Part shown: positions 19,438 through 31,838 of the stretch, piece by piece
Numbering within the stretch: position 1 is the first letter of the stretch
Layout of the letters: each line of letters starts with the position of its first letter
Assembly (NCBI GenBank): GCA_963575745.1
Contig: CAUYUJ010011192.1
Location: 186,001 to 250,000 of the forward strand
DNA: 64,000 bases
Direction of reading: 5' to 3'
From: Prorocentrum cordatum
Taxonomy: Eukaryota > Sar > Dinophyceae > Prorocentrales > Prorocentraceae
Notes under the pieces: generated by a model
The model's database searches: none
Told to the model about the DNA's origin: nothing
Seen by the model: the letters and a program-made list of their open reading frames with translations, nothing else
Program-made: the position numbers and the translations under genes

Positions 19438-21600
19438 GCTGAAAACGCGTACTCTTCTCGCACGCGCTGTGCAAGGTGCCGTACGTGATGGCGTTGGGCT
19501 CTAGCTTCACGCCTGCCGTCTCGCTCAGCAGCGCCACAGCCTGCTGCCACTGCTAACGCCTGCTCTTCTCGCGCGCGCTGCTCAGGGCGTCGTAGGTGAT
19601 GATGTTGGGCTCCAGCTTCGCGTCTGCCATCTCGCTCAGCAGCGCCATTGCCTGCTGTCTCTGGCAACGCGTGCTCCTCTCGCACTCGCTGTTGAGGGCG
19701 CCGTAGGTGATGATACTGGGCTCCAGTCGCGCGACCACCATCTCGCTCAGCGACGCCACCAACTGCTGCCGCTGGCAACGCCTGCTCTCCTCGCACGACG
19801 TGTTCAGGATGCTGTAGGTGATGATGCTGGGCTCCAACTTCACGATCATCATATTGCTCAGCAGCGCCACGACCCGCTGCCGCCGCCAACGACTGCTCTT
19901 CTCGCACTCGCTGTCCACAGTGACGTAGGTGACGCTGTTGAGCTCCAGCTTCGCAACCGACATCTAGCTCAACAGCACCACGGGTTGCTGCCGCAACCGA
20001 CGCCTGCTCTTCTCGCGCGCGTTGTGCACTGTTGTGATGCAGGTGATGTTGGCGGGCCCCAGCTTCGCGACCGCCATCTCGCTCGGCAGCGCCACTGCCC
20101 ACTGCCACTGCCAGCGCCTGCTCCTATCGCACGCGCTGTTGAGGGCGCCGTAGGTGAGGATGTTGAACTCCAGCTGCATGGCCACCATCTCGCTCAGCGA
20201 CGCCGTAGGTGATGATGTTGGTCTCCAGATTTACGAACACTATCTGGCTCAGCAACGCCACGACCTGCTGCCGCTGCCAACGCGTGCTCTTCTCGCGCTC
20301 GCTGTTCAGGGCGCCGTAAGTGATGGTGTTGGGCTCCAGCTTCGCGACCCGGATCTCGCTCAACAGCGCCGCAGCCTGCTGCCGCTGCCAACGCCTGCTC
20401 TTCCCGCGCGCGCTGTTCGCAGTGGCGCAGTCGCGGCGCTGCGGATCTCGCTCCGCAGCGCCGCGACGCGCTGCCACTGCCAACGCCTGCTTTTCTCGCG
20501 CGCTGTTCACAAAAGCGTAGGTGATGATGATGTCGGGCTCCATCTTCACGACTGCCGTCTCGTCCAGCAGTGCTGCCACTGCCGGCGCCTGCTCTTCTCG
20601 CACGCGCTGTTCACAATGCCGAAGGCGATGATAGCGGGCTCCGGCTTCACGACCGCGATCTCGCTCAGCATCGCTACTGCTGGCTGCCACTGCCAACGCC
20701 TGCTCTTCTCGCACGTCCTGCTCGCAGCGCCGCAGGTGATGGTGCCGTGCTCCAGCTTCGCGAGCAGGATCTCGCTCAGCAACGCCACGACCCGCTGCGA
20801 TTGCCAACGCCTGCTCTTCTCGCACGTCCTGTTCACAGTGCCGTAGGTGATCTTGCCAGGCCGCGGCTTCACGACCACCATCTCGCTCAGCAGCGCCACT
20901 GCAGACTGCCGCCTCCAAGGCGTGCCCATTCTCGCACGCGATGTTCGGGACGCAGTGGGTGATGTTGGGTTCCAGCCTCGCGACCGCGATCTCGCTCCGC
21001 CGCGCCACAGCCGGCTGCCACTGCCATCGGCTGCTCTTCTCTCAGACGCTGTTCACAATGCCGTGGGCGATGATGGTGGGATCCAGCTTCGCTTCCAACA
21101 TCTCGCTGCGCCGAGCCAAAGCTGGCTGCCACTGCCCCTTCTCGCGGGCGCTGATCACAATGCTGGAGCGGCCGATGTTGGCCTCCAGCTTCACGACCAC
21201 CATCTCGCTCAGCAGCGCCACAATCTGCTGCCAGTGCCAACGCCTGCTCTTCTCGCCCGTGCTGTTCGCGATGCCGTGGGTGACGATGTCGGGCTCCAGC
21301 TTCGCGACCGCGATCTCGCTCAGCAGCGCCGCTGCTGGCTGCCACTGCCAGCGCGTGCTCTTCTCGCACGCGCTGTTCACAGTGCCGCAGGTGATGATGT
21401 TGGGCTTCGGCTTCGCGGCTGCCATCCCGCTCAGCAGCGCCATGGCCGTCGGCCACTGCCGCAGCCTTCTCGCCACGCACGCGCTGTTCGGACTGCTCTG
21501 ACTGAAGATGGTGGTTGGCTCCAGCTTCTGACTCCGCATCTCGCTGGTCAGCGCCAGGGCCGTCTGCCGGTGCGCTCGCCCTTCCCTCTCGCGCGCGCTG
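19438..21600 (-). pseudogene. PPR-repeat protein pseudogene (about 20 units)
   Basis: The minus strand consists of about twenty 35-codon units of the pattern A-L-L-S-E-M-x3-K-L-E-P-N-I-I-T-Y-G-x2-N-S-A-C-E-K-S-R-R-W-Q-W-Q, the helix-turn-helix PPR repeat in the form widespread in dinoflagellates (organelle RNA binding in intact members). Decay is extensive. In-frame stops occur at 21042-21044 (TGA for Cys in the C-E-K motif), 19964-19966 (TAG for Glu in L-S-E-M) and 19553-19555 (TAG for Trp in R-R-W-Q). Frame changes occur near 20,930, 20,560, 20,450 and 20,200. A 692-codon antisense frame over the same stretch is the shadow of the repeat. No targeting peptide or PPR-associated C-terminal domain is visible. 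Confidence 0.9.
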
Positions 21601-22084
21601 CCCAGGGTGCAGCGGCAGAGGAGCTCCGGCTTCAGGCTCGGCCGCGCCCAGCCGCAGCGACGAGGCGGGAGGCCGGGGGGGGCGGGAAGGGCAAGGGGGG
21701 GGCCGCAGGGGGGGGGGAACGCGGGGGGGAACGATCGAGGAAACACCGTACGGCTGATGGCCGTTTTGTCGGGGATGTCCATGCCAAGGGCGGCCGATGG
21801 CCGTTTCGTCGGGATCGTGGAGCCAGGGGCGGCCGATGGCCGCTTAGTCGTAGATGCAACTGCGCGGATCGCGTGGCCCCAGGGGCGCTTCTGACGGCGG
21901 CCTGCACCTCGGCCCCAGACCATGGGCCCATCTCGTGGCTGATTGCCGTTTGCTCACTTGGGAGAGTGGGGCTGCCAGGGATACGGCTGATAGCCGTCTG
22001 CTCGCGTTCATTTCCCACTGCGTTGCCAGGGCTGGGGAAATCAGAGCACGGACAACGGGCGCGTCGAAGGCGCGCGCGGCGACC

Positions 22085-22525
22085 CCGATGCAGGTGGCGC
22101 TGGCCGCGCCGGCCGCGCCCGCGGCGCCCGCGGCGGCCGCGGCGCGGGCGGCGCCGGCGGCGCCCGCGGCACCCGCAGCGCCCGCGGCGCCCGCGGCGCC
22201 CGCGGCGCGCGGGAGGCACCCGCGGCGCACGCAGCGCCCGTGGCGCCCGTAGCGCACTCGGCGCCCTATGCGCCCACGGCGCCCACAGCGCAGGCGGCGA
22301 AGGCGGCGCAGGAGGCGCCAGCAGCGCGCGTGACGCCCGCGGCGCCGCGGCGCCAGCGGCGCCAGCGGCGCCCGCGGCGCCGGCGACCCGCAGTGCCCGC
22401 GGCACCCGAGGCGCGCGCGACGCGCGCGGCGCCCACGGCGCAGGCGGCGCCCGCGGCGCCCGCGGCGCCAGTGGCGCCCGCCGCAGCCGCGGCGCCAGCG
22501 GTGCCAGCGGCGGATCCACGCCCGC
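22085..22525. repeat. GCGGCGCCC minisatellite
   Basis: About 440 bp of near-pure G/C built from GCGGCGCCCGCG-type units of about 9 bp. It translates as Ala/Pro on one strand and Arg/Gly on the other. Confidence 0.9.
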
Positions 22526-22630
22526 CACGCGAGCGGCGGGCAACTCCTGCTCGTCGGGCTCTCCTGGCTCCTGCGCCGCATGCTGTTCTCGCTCGCTACT
22601 CTGCGACAATTCACACGCAGCCCACATTGC

Positions 22631-23070
22631 TCAAACGGCCTCGCTGGTCGCCGGCCGCGCTGTCCATGCGGGCCGCTCTGCGGCTGGCCCTCGCCGGGCG
22701 ATCCGCGCAGCAATGGCGCTCTTGTGCGTCGCCAGGGCAGCTCTGCCGTGGCGGCCGCGCCGCCGATGCAGCAGGGTAAACTCAGAGAGCTCGCCGCACT
22801 GCAGGCGCGCGTGCTCCGTCTGGCCGGCGTCGTCGTCGGGGAAGAACATGCGCGGGCGACCGTGCTCCAGCGGCTCCGGCGCCGACGCCCAAGCGTCATG
22901 GACAGAAGCGTCGCTGATCTCATAGTGATCGGTTAGGACAGCTTCGCCCACTTTGGAACGACCGCCAACGGCAGACACCCAGGATCCACCCTCGGTCGTC
23001 GCCCAGAAGAACGCGTCGATCCGCTCCAAGGTTGCGACATTGCTACCATGATCTGACCGGGCAATCGCCT
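22631..23070 (-). pseudogene. Possible LINE endonuclease C-terminal fragment
   Basis: The minus frame contains L-E-R-I-D-A-F-F-W followed about 35 residues later by L-T-D-H-Y and then a charged helical tail. This recalls the R-I-D-R ... S-D-H spacing at the end of apurinic-type endonuclease domains of non-LTR elements. The match is short, and the frame also runs into low-complexity Arg/Pro sequence upstream, so it may be chance. Confidence 0.3.
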
Positions 23071-24164
23071 GCCGCGAAGCCGGCCGCTCGCGGCGAGCGA
23101 CGCGGGCATGCGATGTGCGCGATGCCGCCCGGCCCCCAGCATCGTCAGACCCATCCCGGCGTCCGCCGACAGAGTCGCCCGTGGCTTCGCGCGGCGCGGC
23201 GGCTACTGGGGCCAGGGCGCCTGGCGAGGCCATGCGGGCCGGAGCGGGCGGCGCGGTTGGCCGCCAGGCAGGGGCTGGGTCGCCTCTGGCAGCTGGAGCA
23301 AAGAGGAACGCTGCTTTGTGACATGCGGGGACGAGCCCCTCTCGCTGGCGTTCGCCTTCAGACCTGTGCCTGTCCACGCTCGCTGGCGAGCCCGCGCCTG
23401 TCGCGGCGTGGCTATCGTCCGATGTGGGAGTGCTGCGGGTCGCACCGGGCGCAGGCGCGTTGTCAGACACCGTTTCTTTCGGGGCGGATGTCGCCTTCCC
23501 CGGCGAGGCCCGGGCTTCGAGAGGGAGGGGCTGCGGTTCGCTGTCCGCTCGGGCGGATTCGCTGCCAGGGGAAGGACTGCGAATGGGCGCGAATGGTTTT
23601 TTGTCGACAAACTGGCGGATGGCTTCGCCGTCCTGTCGCCCGCCACGGCGTCAGGACCCGAGCACGGGGAGGCAAGGGTGCCTCGTTCGCCAAAGGACAC
23701 AGGGCTGCAAGGGTGCAAAGGTGCCTCCTTCTGACTGTCAGACTTGTGAGGATCACGGCTGATGGCCGCTTGATCGCTTTGTATCAAGGGGATGCCAGGA
23801 TTACGGCTGATGGCCGTCAGCACGCTTTGAAGTTTGTGAAGAGCTGGGCAAGGGGAAGCAAGGGTGCCTTGTTCGCCAAAGGACACAGGGATGCAAGGGT
23901 GCAAGGGTGTCTCTTCCTGACTGTCGACCCCGTTCCCTTTTGGCCTGGCGGGCCCTGTTTCTCCTTGGGAATCCGATGACCCCACCGCAGCGTTCCTCTC
24001 TGGCCTAACGGGCCCTGCGTGTCCTTGAGAGGTCTGCTGGCCCCCAGGGGTGCCCGCGAGGGCGTCAGGACCGGACACGGGGATGCAAGGCAAGGGTACC
24101 TTGTTCGCCAAAGGACGCAGGGCTGCAAGGGTGCAAGGGTGCCTCTTTCTGGCTGTCAGAATTG

Positions 24165-24265
24165 TGCGGGGTCCACGAAGCGCAAGCCCAGCACCTGCTG
24201 CCGAATGTCGGGACGCCGCAATGCCCGCAGGCGGTGAGGGCGCCAGAAGCTCGAACAGCCGCCAA
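24165..24265 (-). CDS. Short zinc-ribbon exon fragment
   Basis: About 30 codons giving A-C-G-H-C-G-V-P-T-F-G-S-R-C-W-A-C, two CxxC pairs ten residues apart (zinc ribbon). It has no start and the downstream sequence is the GCAAGGGTGCC repeat family, so it is either an isolated exon or a relic. Confidence 0.35.
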
Positions 24266-24964
24266 TCCATCTACCCAGTCCTTCCAACCGCACGTGTGCG
24301 CGGCGGACTCGTCGACAGAAACTGTTGACCCCCCCGAAAGCGTGGACTCGCCTCCGCTGCAGCGTCGCTACGGCGCCTTGCCGCAGAGGCCCGCTGCCGC
24401 CTCCGTTGAGCCGAGATCGTCTCGCAGGGCCGGCCAGCCACTAGCGGCGGCCACCCGGCCGGCGGGAGGCCAGCCGGCGGCCAGCTGGCGGCCTCGGAAG
24501 GCGGCCGGCGGCCGGCGGCGGCGGCCGGCCAGCCGGCCGTGGCCGGACCGAACGGCTCGTAGCGCGAGCCATGGCCACAGCGGTAGTCCCAAGAAGAACG
24601 AGGAGCCTGCCCCGTGGCCTTCGCACACGGGTCAAAGGCCTGCCAGCGGGTCCCATGCTCTCCAGCCTGACGCCAGAGGCCGGCGTGGCCAGCGGCGGGC
24701 GCCTCTCGCGCCTGCCAGCCACCGCTTCTGGCGCCTGCGGCCATGCCAAGAAGAGATGTGGGAATGAAAGGAAAGAGCGACAGAAGAAAGAGGAAGGCCT
24801 CCTGGCGGCACGCGGCTTGACCCAGAACGGCTTGAGCCAAAAGGTTACGGACGCTGGTGGGGTTACGCGAAACGTCAACAATATGAAATCAATGCGTTAG
24901 GGGGCCCTGCTCCGCCTCCACCTCCCCGCCGAACTTTCCTCATCCTTACTTTCTTTTTGTTCTT

Positions 24965-25020
24965 TCGTCGTCCTCCTCCTCCTCCTCCTTCTCCTCCTCC
25001 TCCTCCTCCTCCTCCCCCTT
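24965..25020. repeat. TCC microsatellite
   Basis: (TCC)n over about 45 bp, just left of the compositionally distinct 25-29 kb region. Confidence 0.95.
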
Positions 25021-25254
25021 TTCTGGCCTTCCCTCCATATGTTTCCTTCCTTGTCCTCCATCTTCCGTCAGCGTGGATCCCCATGGCACAGTTGCCTAGC
25101 TCTGCCGCATAGGAAGAAGCCCAGGCGACGAAGGTCAACCGCCCATAAGCTGCACAACGCGTATTGCGGAACATCTATTGGACCGCACCTATTGGACAAC
25201 AAATATTTCCTTTCGAAGACAACATTCGGATCGACCCCACTAGAATTAACAATT

Positions 25255-28200
25255 TCACGTTTCGTGTTGCATGTTACAGATGATTCAAACCCATCGCCCA
25301 TACGAGATATGATTCCATATAATCGAAGGCAGGTTGGCATCGGCACCCCCGCCTCTTCCGCTGCAACAGATGCAAAACGCGCGCTCGATTGTCAATCTGG
25401 TAAATTTCCAAGAACCGCTTGCAACACATGGGACGAAAGACGCACGCGCGAGTCGTCGCGCGCGGATGCAGGAATCCCTGGGGGAAAACACGTGGCTTCG
25501 AACAAATTTTAACATCGAGCCCCGCAACATAAAACAACATGTGGTTTGGCAGCAGGAAAGTTCAAACCACAACAACATGCGCTCGGTGTCGTGCGAATTC
25601 GTAAGACAACCATCGTTTTGCAACGGGTTCATACATTGCTACCAAGAGGGCCTCGCGCGCGCTTTTCGAAATCGTTCGGACGCCCCTGGGCGCGTGTTGC
25701 CGCAATAATGCATTGCATAAGCCGGGAAAACATACGCACGCGCGCGTCGTCGCGCGCGTATGCCGGAATCCTTCAGACAGCGTTACTTTTTGCAGGAATT
25801 TGAACTTGGAGCGACTCGAAAACATCGAAAGACACACGACTGGGCAACAACAGTTTTCAAAAACGTTTGCGCTCACGTTCCTGGAACGTATTCAGGAACA
25901 CATGGTATTTCAACATGATCACTCCATTCAGCCAAACGGGCCCCTCGCGCCGCATGTCGAAATTGTTCGAACGCCCGCGCACGCGTGCTGGGGGGGGGGG
26001 GCGGGGGGCGGATTTGTATCAAATCAAAAAAAACGGGCCGCTCTCGCGCGTCGACCGCGCACGCATGTCGAATTCCCTCCGACACCTTCATCACCGACGC
26101 GAGGGCCCCGTCATCGTAGTCGGCGTGACCAGCATCGGCGCCGCCACTGGCTTTGCAATTTTCGTTGTCATCATCGCCACCGCCAGCGCTGCCACCATCA
26201 CCGCGTCTACCGTTGGTCGACGTTGCCATGCTGCTGCGCCCGCCCAAGTCGCCGACTCGTCGTGAAGTAAATGTCCGTCGGGAAATGCCCTGCGGTCAAC
26301 GCCACCGCGGCCGCGTCAGTAACGCCCAACTATCCGGCCGTTGCGCGGGCGAGCATGCGCAGGCTAGCGCGGCCGCTGGGAAACACCAGCCGACCAACCC
26401 CAAGCACTCATCGCACGCTCCGCCGCGTGGGTTTTGCAAGCGAAGCTGCAGGTGGGTGGGTGGGATGATTGCGTGAACAATAGAGTGGGTAACTCACGGC
26501 GAACAAACATGTATGTAACCCTTTTCGTATTGCAATTTATATATGATTCTGCCCCATCGCCTATCCTAGACATGAACTCGCACCGTGCCAGCCCAACTGG
26601 CATCCCCCCCCCGCCGCCATCCCCTGGGGCAAAACTATGCGCGGGCTCGTTTATCACAAATCATGGGTTTCCAATGGTCCTTTGCAACAGATGCAATACG
26701 ATTTGCACGCGCGCGTCGTCGCGCGCGCATGCCGGATTATATATATATATATATATAAATATGTACGTCCGGTTCCGGAAAGATTCGACATCGAGTCCAA
26801 AAACATGATAAAACAAATTGTTTCTCAACGCTGAGTTTCAACGAAAACGCGCGCGCGCTCTTGCGAATTCTTAAGAAAACCATCGTAACAAATGGGTCTC
26901 GCGCGCGCGTCGAAATTTTTCGAACGCCCTTTCGCGCGCGCCGTCGCGAGAACCCTTTGCTAACAAACAAACGATGGGCACGCGCGCGCGTCGTCGCGCG
27001 CATGCTGCAATTCTTCCAAAATACCTTCGGTGCCGCAGCGATTTCAAAACTGAGAACCCAAGACACATTCAACAACGCATGGTTTCGCGACATCTGTTTT
27101 CAAGAAAAACTTATGCGCGCTGTTGTGAATACTTCAGACGCGTCTTTTTCAACATTTTCATGCCATTCGGCCAAGCGGGCCTCCGGCGCCGCATGCCGTC
27201 ATCATTCGCGCGCCCTTGAGCGCGCGCGGGTGGGGCACGGCCCGCGTCGAATAAAACCACGCGGTCTACTCTCGCGCGTCGTCCGCGCACGCGTGTCGAA
27301 TTCCTTCCAAAACCTTCGTCGCCGACGCGAGGGCGCTGTCATCGTCGTCGGCGTGGTCATAATCGGGCCCCGCACTGGCCGCGCCTTCGTCGGTGTCAAC
27401 ATCGACGCCAACGTCGTTACTATCATCGTCGCGTCGTGTCTACCGTCTTCGGCGTTGCCATGGCACCGCGCCCGCCCAAGTTGCCGACTCGCAAGTAAGT
27501 GCCCGCTGGGGCGCGCCCGGCGGTCAGCGCCGCCGCGGCGGCATCGGCGGCGCCAAACTAGCTGGCCAGCGCGCGCGTGCTAGGGTTGGCGCGGCCGCGG
27601 AAATGCAGCAGCCAACGCCAAGCATGCATCGCAATCGCCACCGCATGCAGGTGGGTGGGTGGGATGTTGACCGGAGAGTGGGAGGTGCCAGTTCGTTTGT
27701 TAAAATCAGTTGCGCCACGTACTTTCTCCTTTCTGTCAACCATAAGTTCTACCACCCTCCCCCCCACGGGGTTAAAGACTCACCTTTTTGTATTGCAATT
27801 TACATTTGAGTTAGCCCCATCGCCCATCCGAAAAATGAACCTACGCCATCCCAGGGGGGCAAATATCGCCCCCCCCACCCGCCATCCTCTGCAACAGAGA
27901 CTGCGCGTGAACACTCGTTGATCACAAATCCAAAATTTCCCAGAATCCCTTGCGCAAAAAACGAACGAAACACACACTCACGCGTCGTCGCGCGCGCACG
28001 CCGGAATCCTTACAACAGCCGCCGGTTCCGGAAGGCTTTGAAAATCGAGTGCCCGAAAGAAACATGCAACACACAGGGCTTCGCAACGCAAGTTTTCAAC
28101 AAAAGCGCGCGCTCGCGCGCCCTTGCGGAATCTTAAGAAAACCATGAGCTACATGCTCATAATATGCTACCCAGCGGGCTTCGCGCGCGCGCGTCGAAAT

Positions 28201-28690
28201 CGTTCGAACGCCCGCGCACGCGTGCTGCGGTGGCACGATCCGTTTCCAAACATACAATGCGAGCCACTCTCGCGCGTCAGCCGCGCGCGCATTTCGAATT
28301 TCTTCCAAAACTTTCAGCGCCGTCGCGAAGACGCCGTCATCGTCGTCGGCGTGGTCACCATCGGCGCCGTGACTGGCTGCTGTGTCGTCGCTGTCAGTAT
28401 GTCACCAGCATTGCTATTCATCATCGTGTATACAGCTGTCGGCGTGGCCATGGTACCGCGCCCGCCCAAGTTGCCGACTCGCAACGAAGTGCCCGCTGGG
28501 ATGTGCCGAGCGGTCAGCGCCAACGCGGCAGCGAGGGTCGCGCCAAGCTCGCTGGCCGCTGCGTGCGCGAGCATGCGCGGGCTAGCCAATACCCAGCGCT
28601 CATCGCAATCGCTCCCGCATGGGTTTTGTAAGCCAGGTTGCGGGTACTTGGGTGGGATGATTGCGCGAGCAGTGGAGCTGACAACTTCAA
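25255..28690. repeat. Three tandem, diverged repeats of about 1.0-1.26 kb
   Basis: Landmarks recur in the same order. Cytosine-poor TTGCA(A/T)...CCCATCGCC blocks start at 25,260, 26,518 and 27,783. CGCCCAAGTTGCCGACTCG-type blocks lie at 26,240, 27,472 and 28,460. GGTGGGTGGG(T)GGGATG blocks lie at 26,452, 27,650 and 28,640. The first two units are about 1,260 bp; the third is about 270 bp shorter and has one rather than two copies of the internal CGCGCGCGTCGTCGCGCGCG submotif. No convincing gene lies inside; open frames are short and contain repeated submotifs. Confidence 0.85.
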
Positions 28691-29030
28691 GTTCGGCAAA
28701 TGAGCTGCACCACATAGTTTGCACCACCTGGATTGCACAACGTATATTCCACTACGTACATGGGACAGCACAGTTCGCACCACCTAGGTGGCACCGCGTA
28801 GATTTATTCACATATTTGGTATCACCAAAATTGCACCCCGTAGATTGCACCACATGTACTGCACAACGTATATGTGTATGCACATCTGTGGATGTGCCTG
28901 TGTGTACATATACAAACCTTGTACATCGCAGAAATAACAACCTAGATTACACAACCTATACTGCAGCACAAAAACTGCTCCACGTTGGTTGCAACATACA
29001 TATTGCCCCACAGAAGTAGCATCACGTACA
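28690..29030. repeat. Imperfect 20-bp repeats (TTGCACCACGTA)
   Basis: About a dozen loose tandem units around TTGCACAACGTA / GCACCACCTAG, AT-richer than the surroundings. No gene seen from here to 29.8 kb. Confidence 0.7.
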
Positions 29031-29873
29031 TGGCTAGAAACAAAATATTTGGGGCCCGCGCTGGCGAACATGTAGCACGGATGGGCAGCTGTCTCTCTTA
29101 AAAGTGTACGAGCACCCACAAACAGGCCTTACTGGCCTGGATAGGGGGTCTGCGCGGGCCCGGGGCGCGGCGAAAACCCCGAGCCAAATGCTGCTACAGG
29201 CACGCACGTGAACACATGACAAAGCAAGGACCATGAGGACATCCTGACGAAAGCTGTGACACGGCACCGAGGCCGATATTCGGCCGCTATCTGGGTCCAT
29301 CAAGGCTTGAACACCTGGAAGGACAGGCCCCCAAATTCACGAAGGTCCAGGGAGCCATGTGGCGAGACCTCCGTGCACCGGCCTGCCAGCGTCCCATCTG
29401 TAGACTTGCATGCCCGTCTTTGACGAGTCGCAGGCCCAGACAAGTCTGACTGAGTGAATCCCACCAGCCCTTTGGGCGTGAGTGGTTTAGAGAGCCCGCT
29501 CTGTCCTCAACCCCCCTTCTTCCCCTTCGGGGAAGGGTTTACCCCTCCCCCTACCCCCTCCCCTGGGCCTGGAGAGGGCGGGCCGAGTGGTGGCAAGGGG
29601 GTCTTTTTCGACTCCTGGGAGGGCCAAAAAACAACGACCCTCACGAGGATTCTGGCCCCGACGGGGGGACGCAGTTTGGCCCCTCTGCTCGTCTTTGAAG
29701 CGGAAATCATTGATTGTACTACGGTTTTGGCCCCATTTTGGCCTTCTGAGGGGGCCGCGCTCATTTTCCCTCATAGCAAAATCATTGATTTTACGAAGGT
29801 TTTGGGCTCATGTTGTCCTTCTCAGGGGGCAGCTCTCACTTGCGCTTCTGAGGAGGTCGCAAGAGGCTCCAAG

Positions 29874-30125
29874 ATGGCCCCAAGAGGCCCCCAGGAGGCT
29901 CCCAAGAGGCCTCCAAGAGGCCCCCCAGAGGCCCCCAAGCGGCCCCAAGAGGCCCCCAAGAGGCCCCCAAGAGGCCCCCAAGAGGCCCCAAGAGGCCCCC
30001 AAGAGGCCCCCAAGAGGCCCCAAGAGGCCCCCAAGAGGCCCCCAAGAGGCCCCCAAGAGGCCCCCAAGAGGCCCCCAAGAGGCCCCACGAGGCTCCAAGA
30101 GGCCCCCAAGAGGCCCCACGAGGAG
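29874..30125. repeat. CCCCCAAGAGG minisatellite (10-12 bp)
   Basis: About 22 tandem copies of GGCCCCCAAGA. The same family recurs at 33,600-34,180, 38,820-39,330 and, sparsely, 13,150 and 60,100. Translation gives G-A-S-W-G-P-L or K-R-P-P-R-G periodicity, which is not a protein family. Confidence 0.95.
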
Positions 30126-30530
30126 CCCGAACGACTCACACCAGGACGAGGGGCCCGAACGACTCACACCACGAAGAGCCCGAACGACTCACACCACAAG
30201 GAGGGGCCCGAACGACTCACACCAGGACGAGGCGCCCGAACGACTCACACCACGAGGAGCCCGAACGACTCACACCACGACGCGGGCCCCGAACGACTCA
30301 CACCACGAGGAGCCCGAACGAGTCACACCAGGAGGAGGGGCCCGAACGACTCACACCAGGATGAGGGGCCCGAACAACTCACACCACGAGAAGCCCGAAC
30401 GACTCACACCAGGACGAAGAGCCCGAACGACTCACACCACGAAGAGCCCGAACGACTCACACCAGGAAGAAGGGCCCGAACGACTCACACCAGGACGAGA
30501 AACCCCAAACGACTCAAATCACGAGGAGCG
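30126..30530. repeat. 27-30 bp minisatellite (CCCGAACGACTCACACCA)
   Basis: About 15 copies of GGGCCCGAACGACTCACACCA with a variable GGACGAG / CGAGGAG linker. It follows the CCCAAGAGG array directly. A single copy lies at about 2675. Confidence 0.95.
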
Positions 30531-30776
30531 CTTTCTCTCCCTCCTCCTCCGCCTCGTCCTTCTCCCGCTCCCCCCACAAGGAGGATGTACAAGGAGGCGG
30601 GAGGAAGGAGGAACAGGGGAGATATGCGGGGCCAAGCGGACACACGCCTGAAAAACACGACTGTCGGCATGCTTCGCAAGAGTTGCTGCTGTGAGATGGG
30701 CTGGTGGGGATACGCGAAGCGTAAAGAATTAAGCCAGACAAAGTCTTGCTCGCAAGAAGGAAGACGAGAGGCGGGA

Positions 30777-31305
30777 GGCAGGGGAGGAGGAGGAGGAGGA
30801 GGAGGAGGAGGAGGAGGAGGAGAAGGAGGAGGAGGAGGAGGAGGAGGAGGAGGAGGAGGAGGAAGGGAAAAGGCTGCAACGGCCGCGCCTGCACCGGCGC
30901 TCGGTCCGACATTACGCACCAGCAATCGGCCTCCGGGTCCGAGAGAGGAGGGAGGACAGCCAGGGGAGGAGGGGGAGGGGAGGGGGGAGGGGCAGCAAGC
31001 AGGCAGGCAAGCAAAGGGCGGTGGGAAGGGGGTTCTACTTGCCTTGCAGGGAAGGGGGGAGGGGGGTTGTACTTGCCTTGCAGCGTCCCCGCGTAGGCTC
31101 CGACTGGCCTGTGCGACCACCAGCGCCGCGAGTTGAAAGTTTCGTTCGGACTATCAGGAGGAGGAGGAGGAGGAGGAGGAGGAGGAGAGGAGGAGGAGAG
31201 GGAGGAGAGGGAGGAGGAGGAGGAGGAGGAGGAGGAGGAGGAGGAAGAGGAGGAGGAGGAGGAGGAGGAGGAGGAGGAGGAGGGGGAGGGGGAGGAGGAG
31301 GAGGA
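30777..31305. repeat. GGA microsatellites
   Basis: (GGA)n at 30781-30868 and 31157-31305 with G-rich sequence between them (30,960-31,080). Confidence 0.95.
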
Positions 31306-31379
31306 GGTGGGGCGCGGAAGAGGACACATACTATACATGGAAACGCATGCAATTCAACATGTGGCGTCAACGCGCTAAT

Positions 31380-31806
31380 TTGAGAAACTGGAGGGCGGGC
31401 CACGCGTGAGGGGGCGCGCGTGGGCCCCTCTGGGTACGGAAACCGTCGTCGACGGCGGCGGAAGGGACAGCGGCGAGCGCGAGATGCCACGCCGCGCTGT
31501 TCTTAACACCCTCGCTCCGCTCGTTCCCCTCCTCACCCCCGCCCACGACTGACGATGACGGACGGACGAAGCCCCGCCACGCACCCCCCCCTTCCGTCAC
31601 GTCTGTGCGCTTGCCCTCGGCCACGACCTGCAGTGCGCCCGCCGGGCAGCCCCCCCGCGCGGGGTTCCCCTTCTTCTTGGGGGGTGGGGGGGCAGGATAC
31701 CGCGAGGGAGGACGAGGACGACGAGGAGGAGGAGGAGGAAAAGGAGGTGGAAGAGGAGGAGGATGAGGCGAGAAGGAGGAAAAAGCGAGGGGGGACGAGG
31801 AGGAAA

Positions 31807-31838
<32 letters not shown>

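Noticed and set aside
20847-22925. 692-codon plus-strand ORF with periodic L-P-L-P-T-P-A-L-L-A-R-A-V
   Set aside because: It is the shadow of the minus-strand PPR units and the GC minisatellite; the periodicity is the 105-bp PPR unit.
25440-28000. Possible CRISPR-like array (regularly recurring CGCGCGTCGTCGCGCGCG)
   Set aside because: Spacing is irregular (about 270-1000 bp), the flanks are themselves repeated, and the genome is eukaryotic.
29454-31136. 560-codon plus-strand ORF rich in K-R-P-P-R-G
   Set aside because: Translation of three successive minisatellites and a GGA tract.
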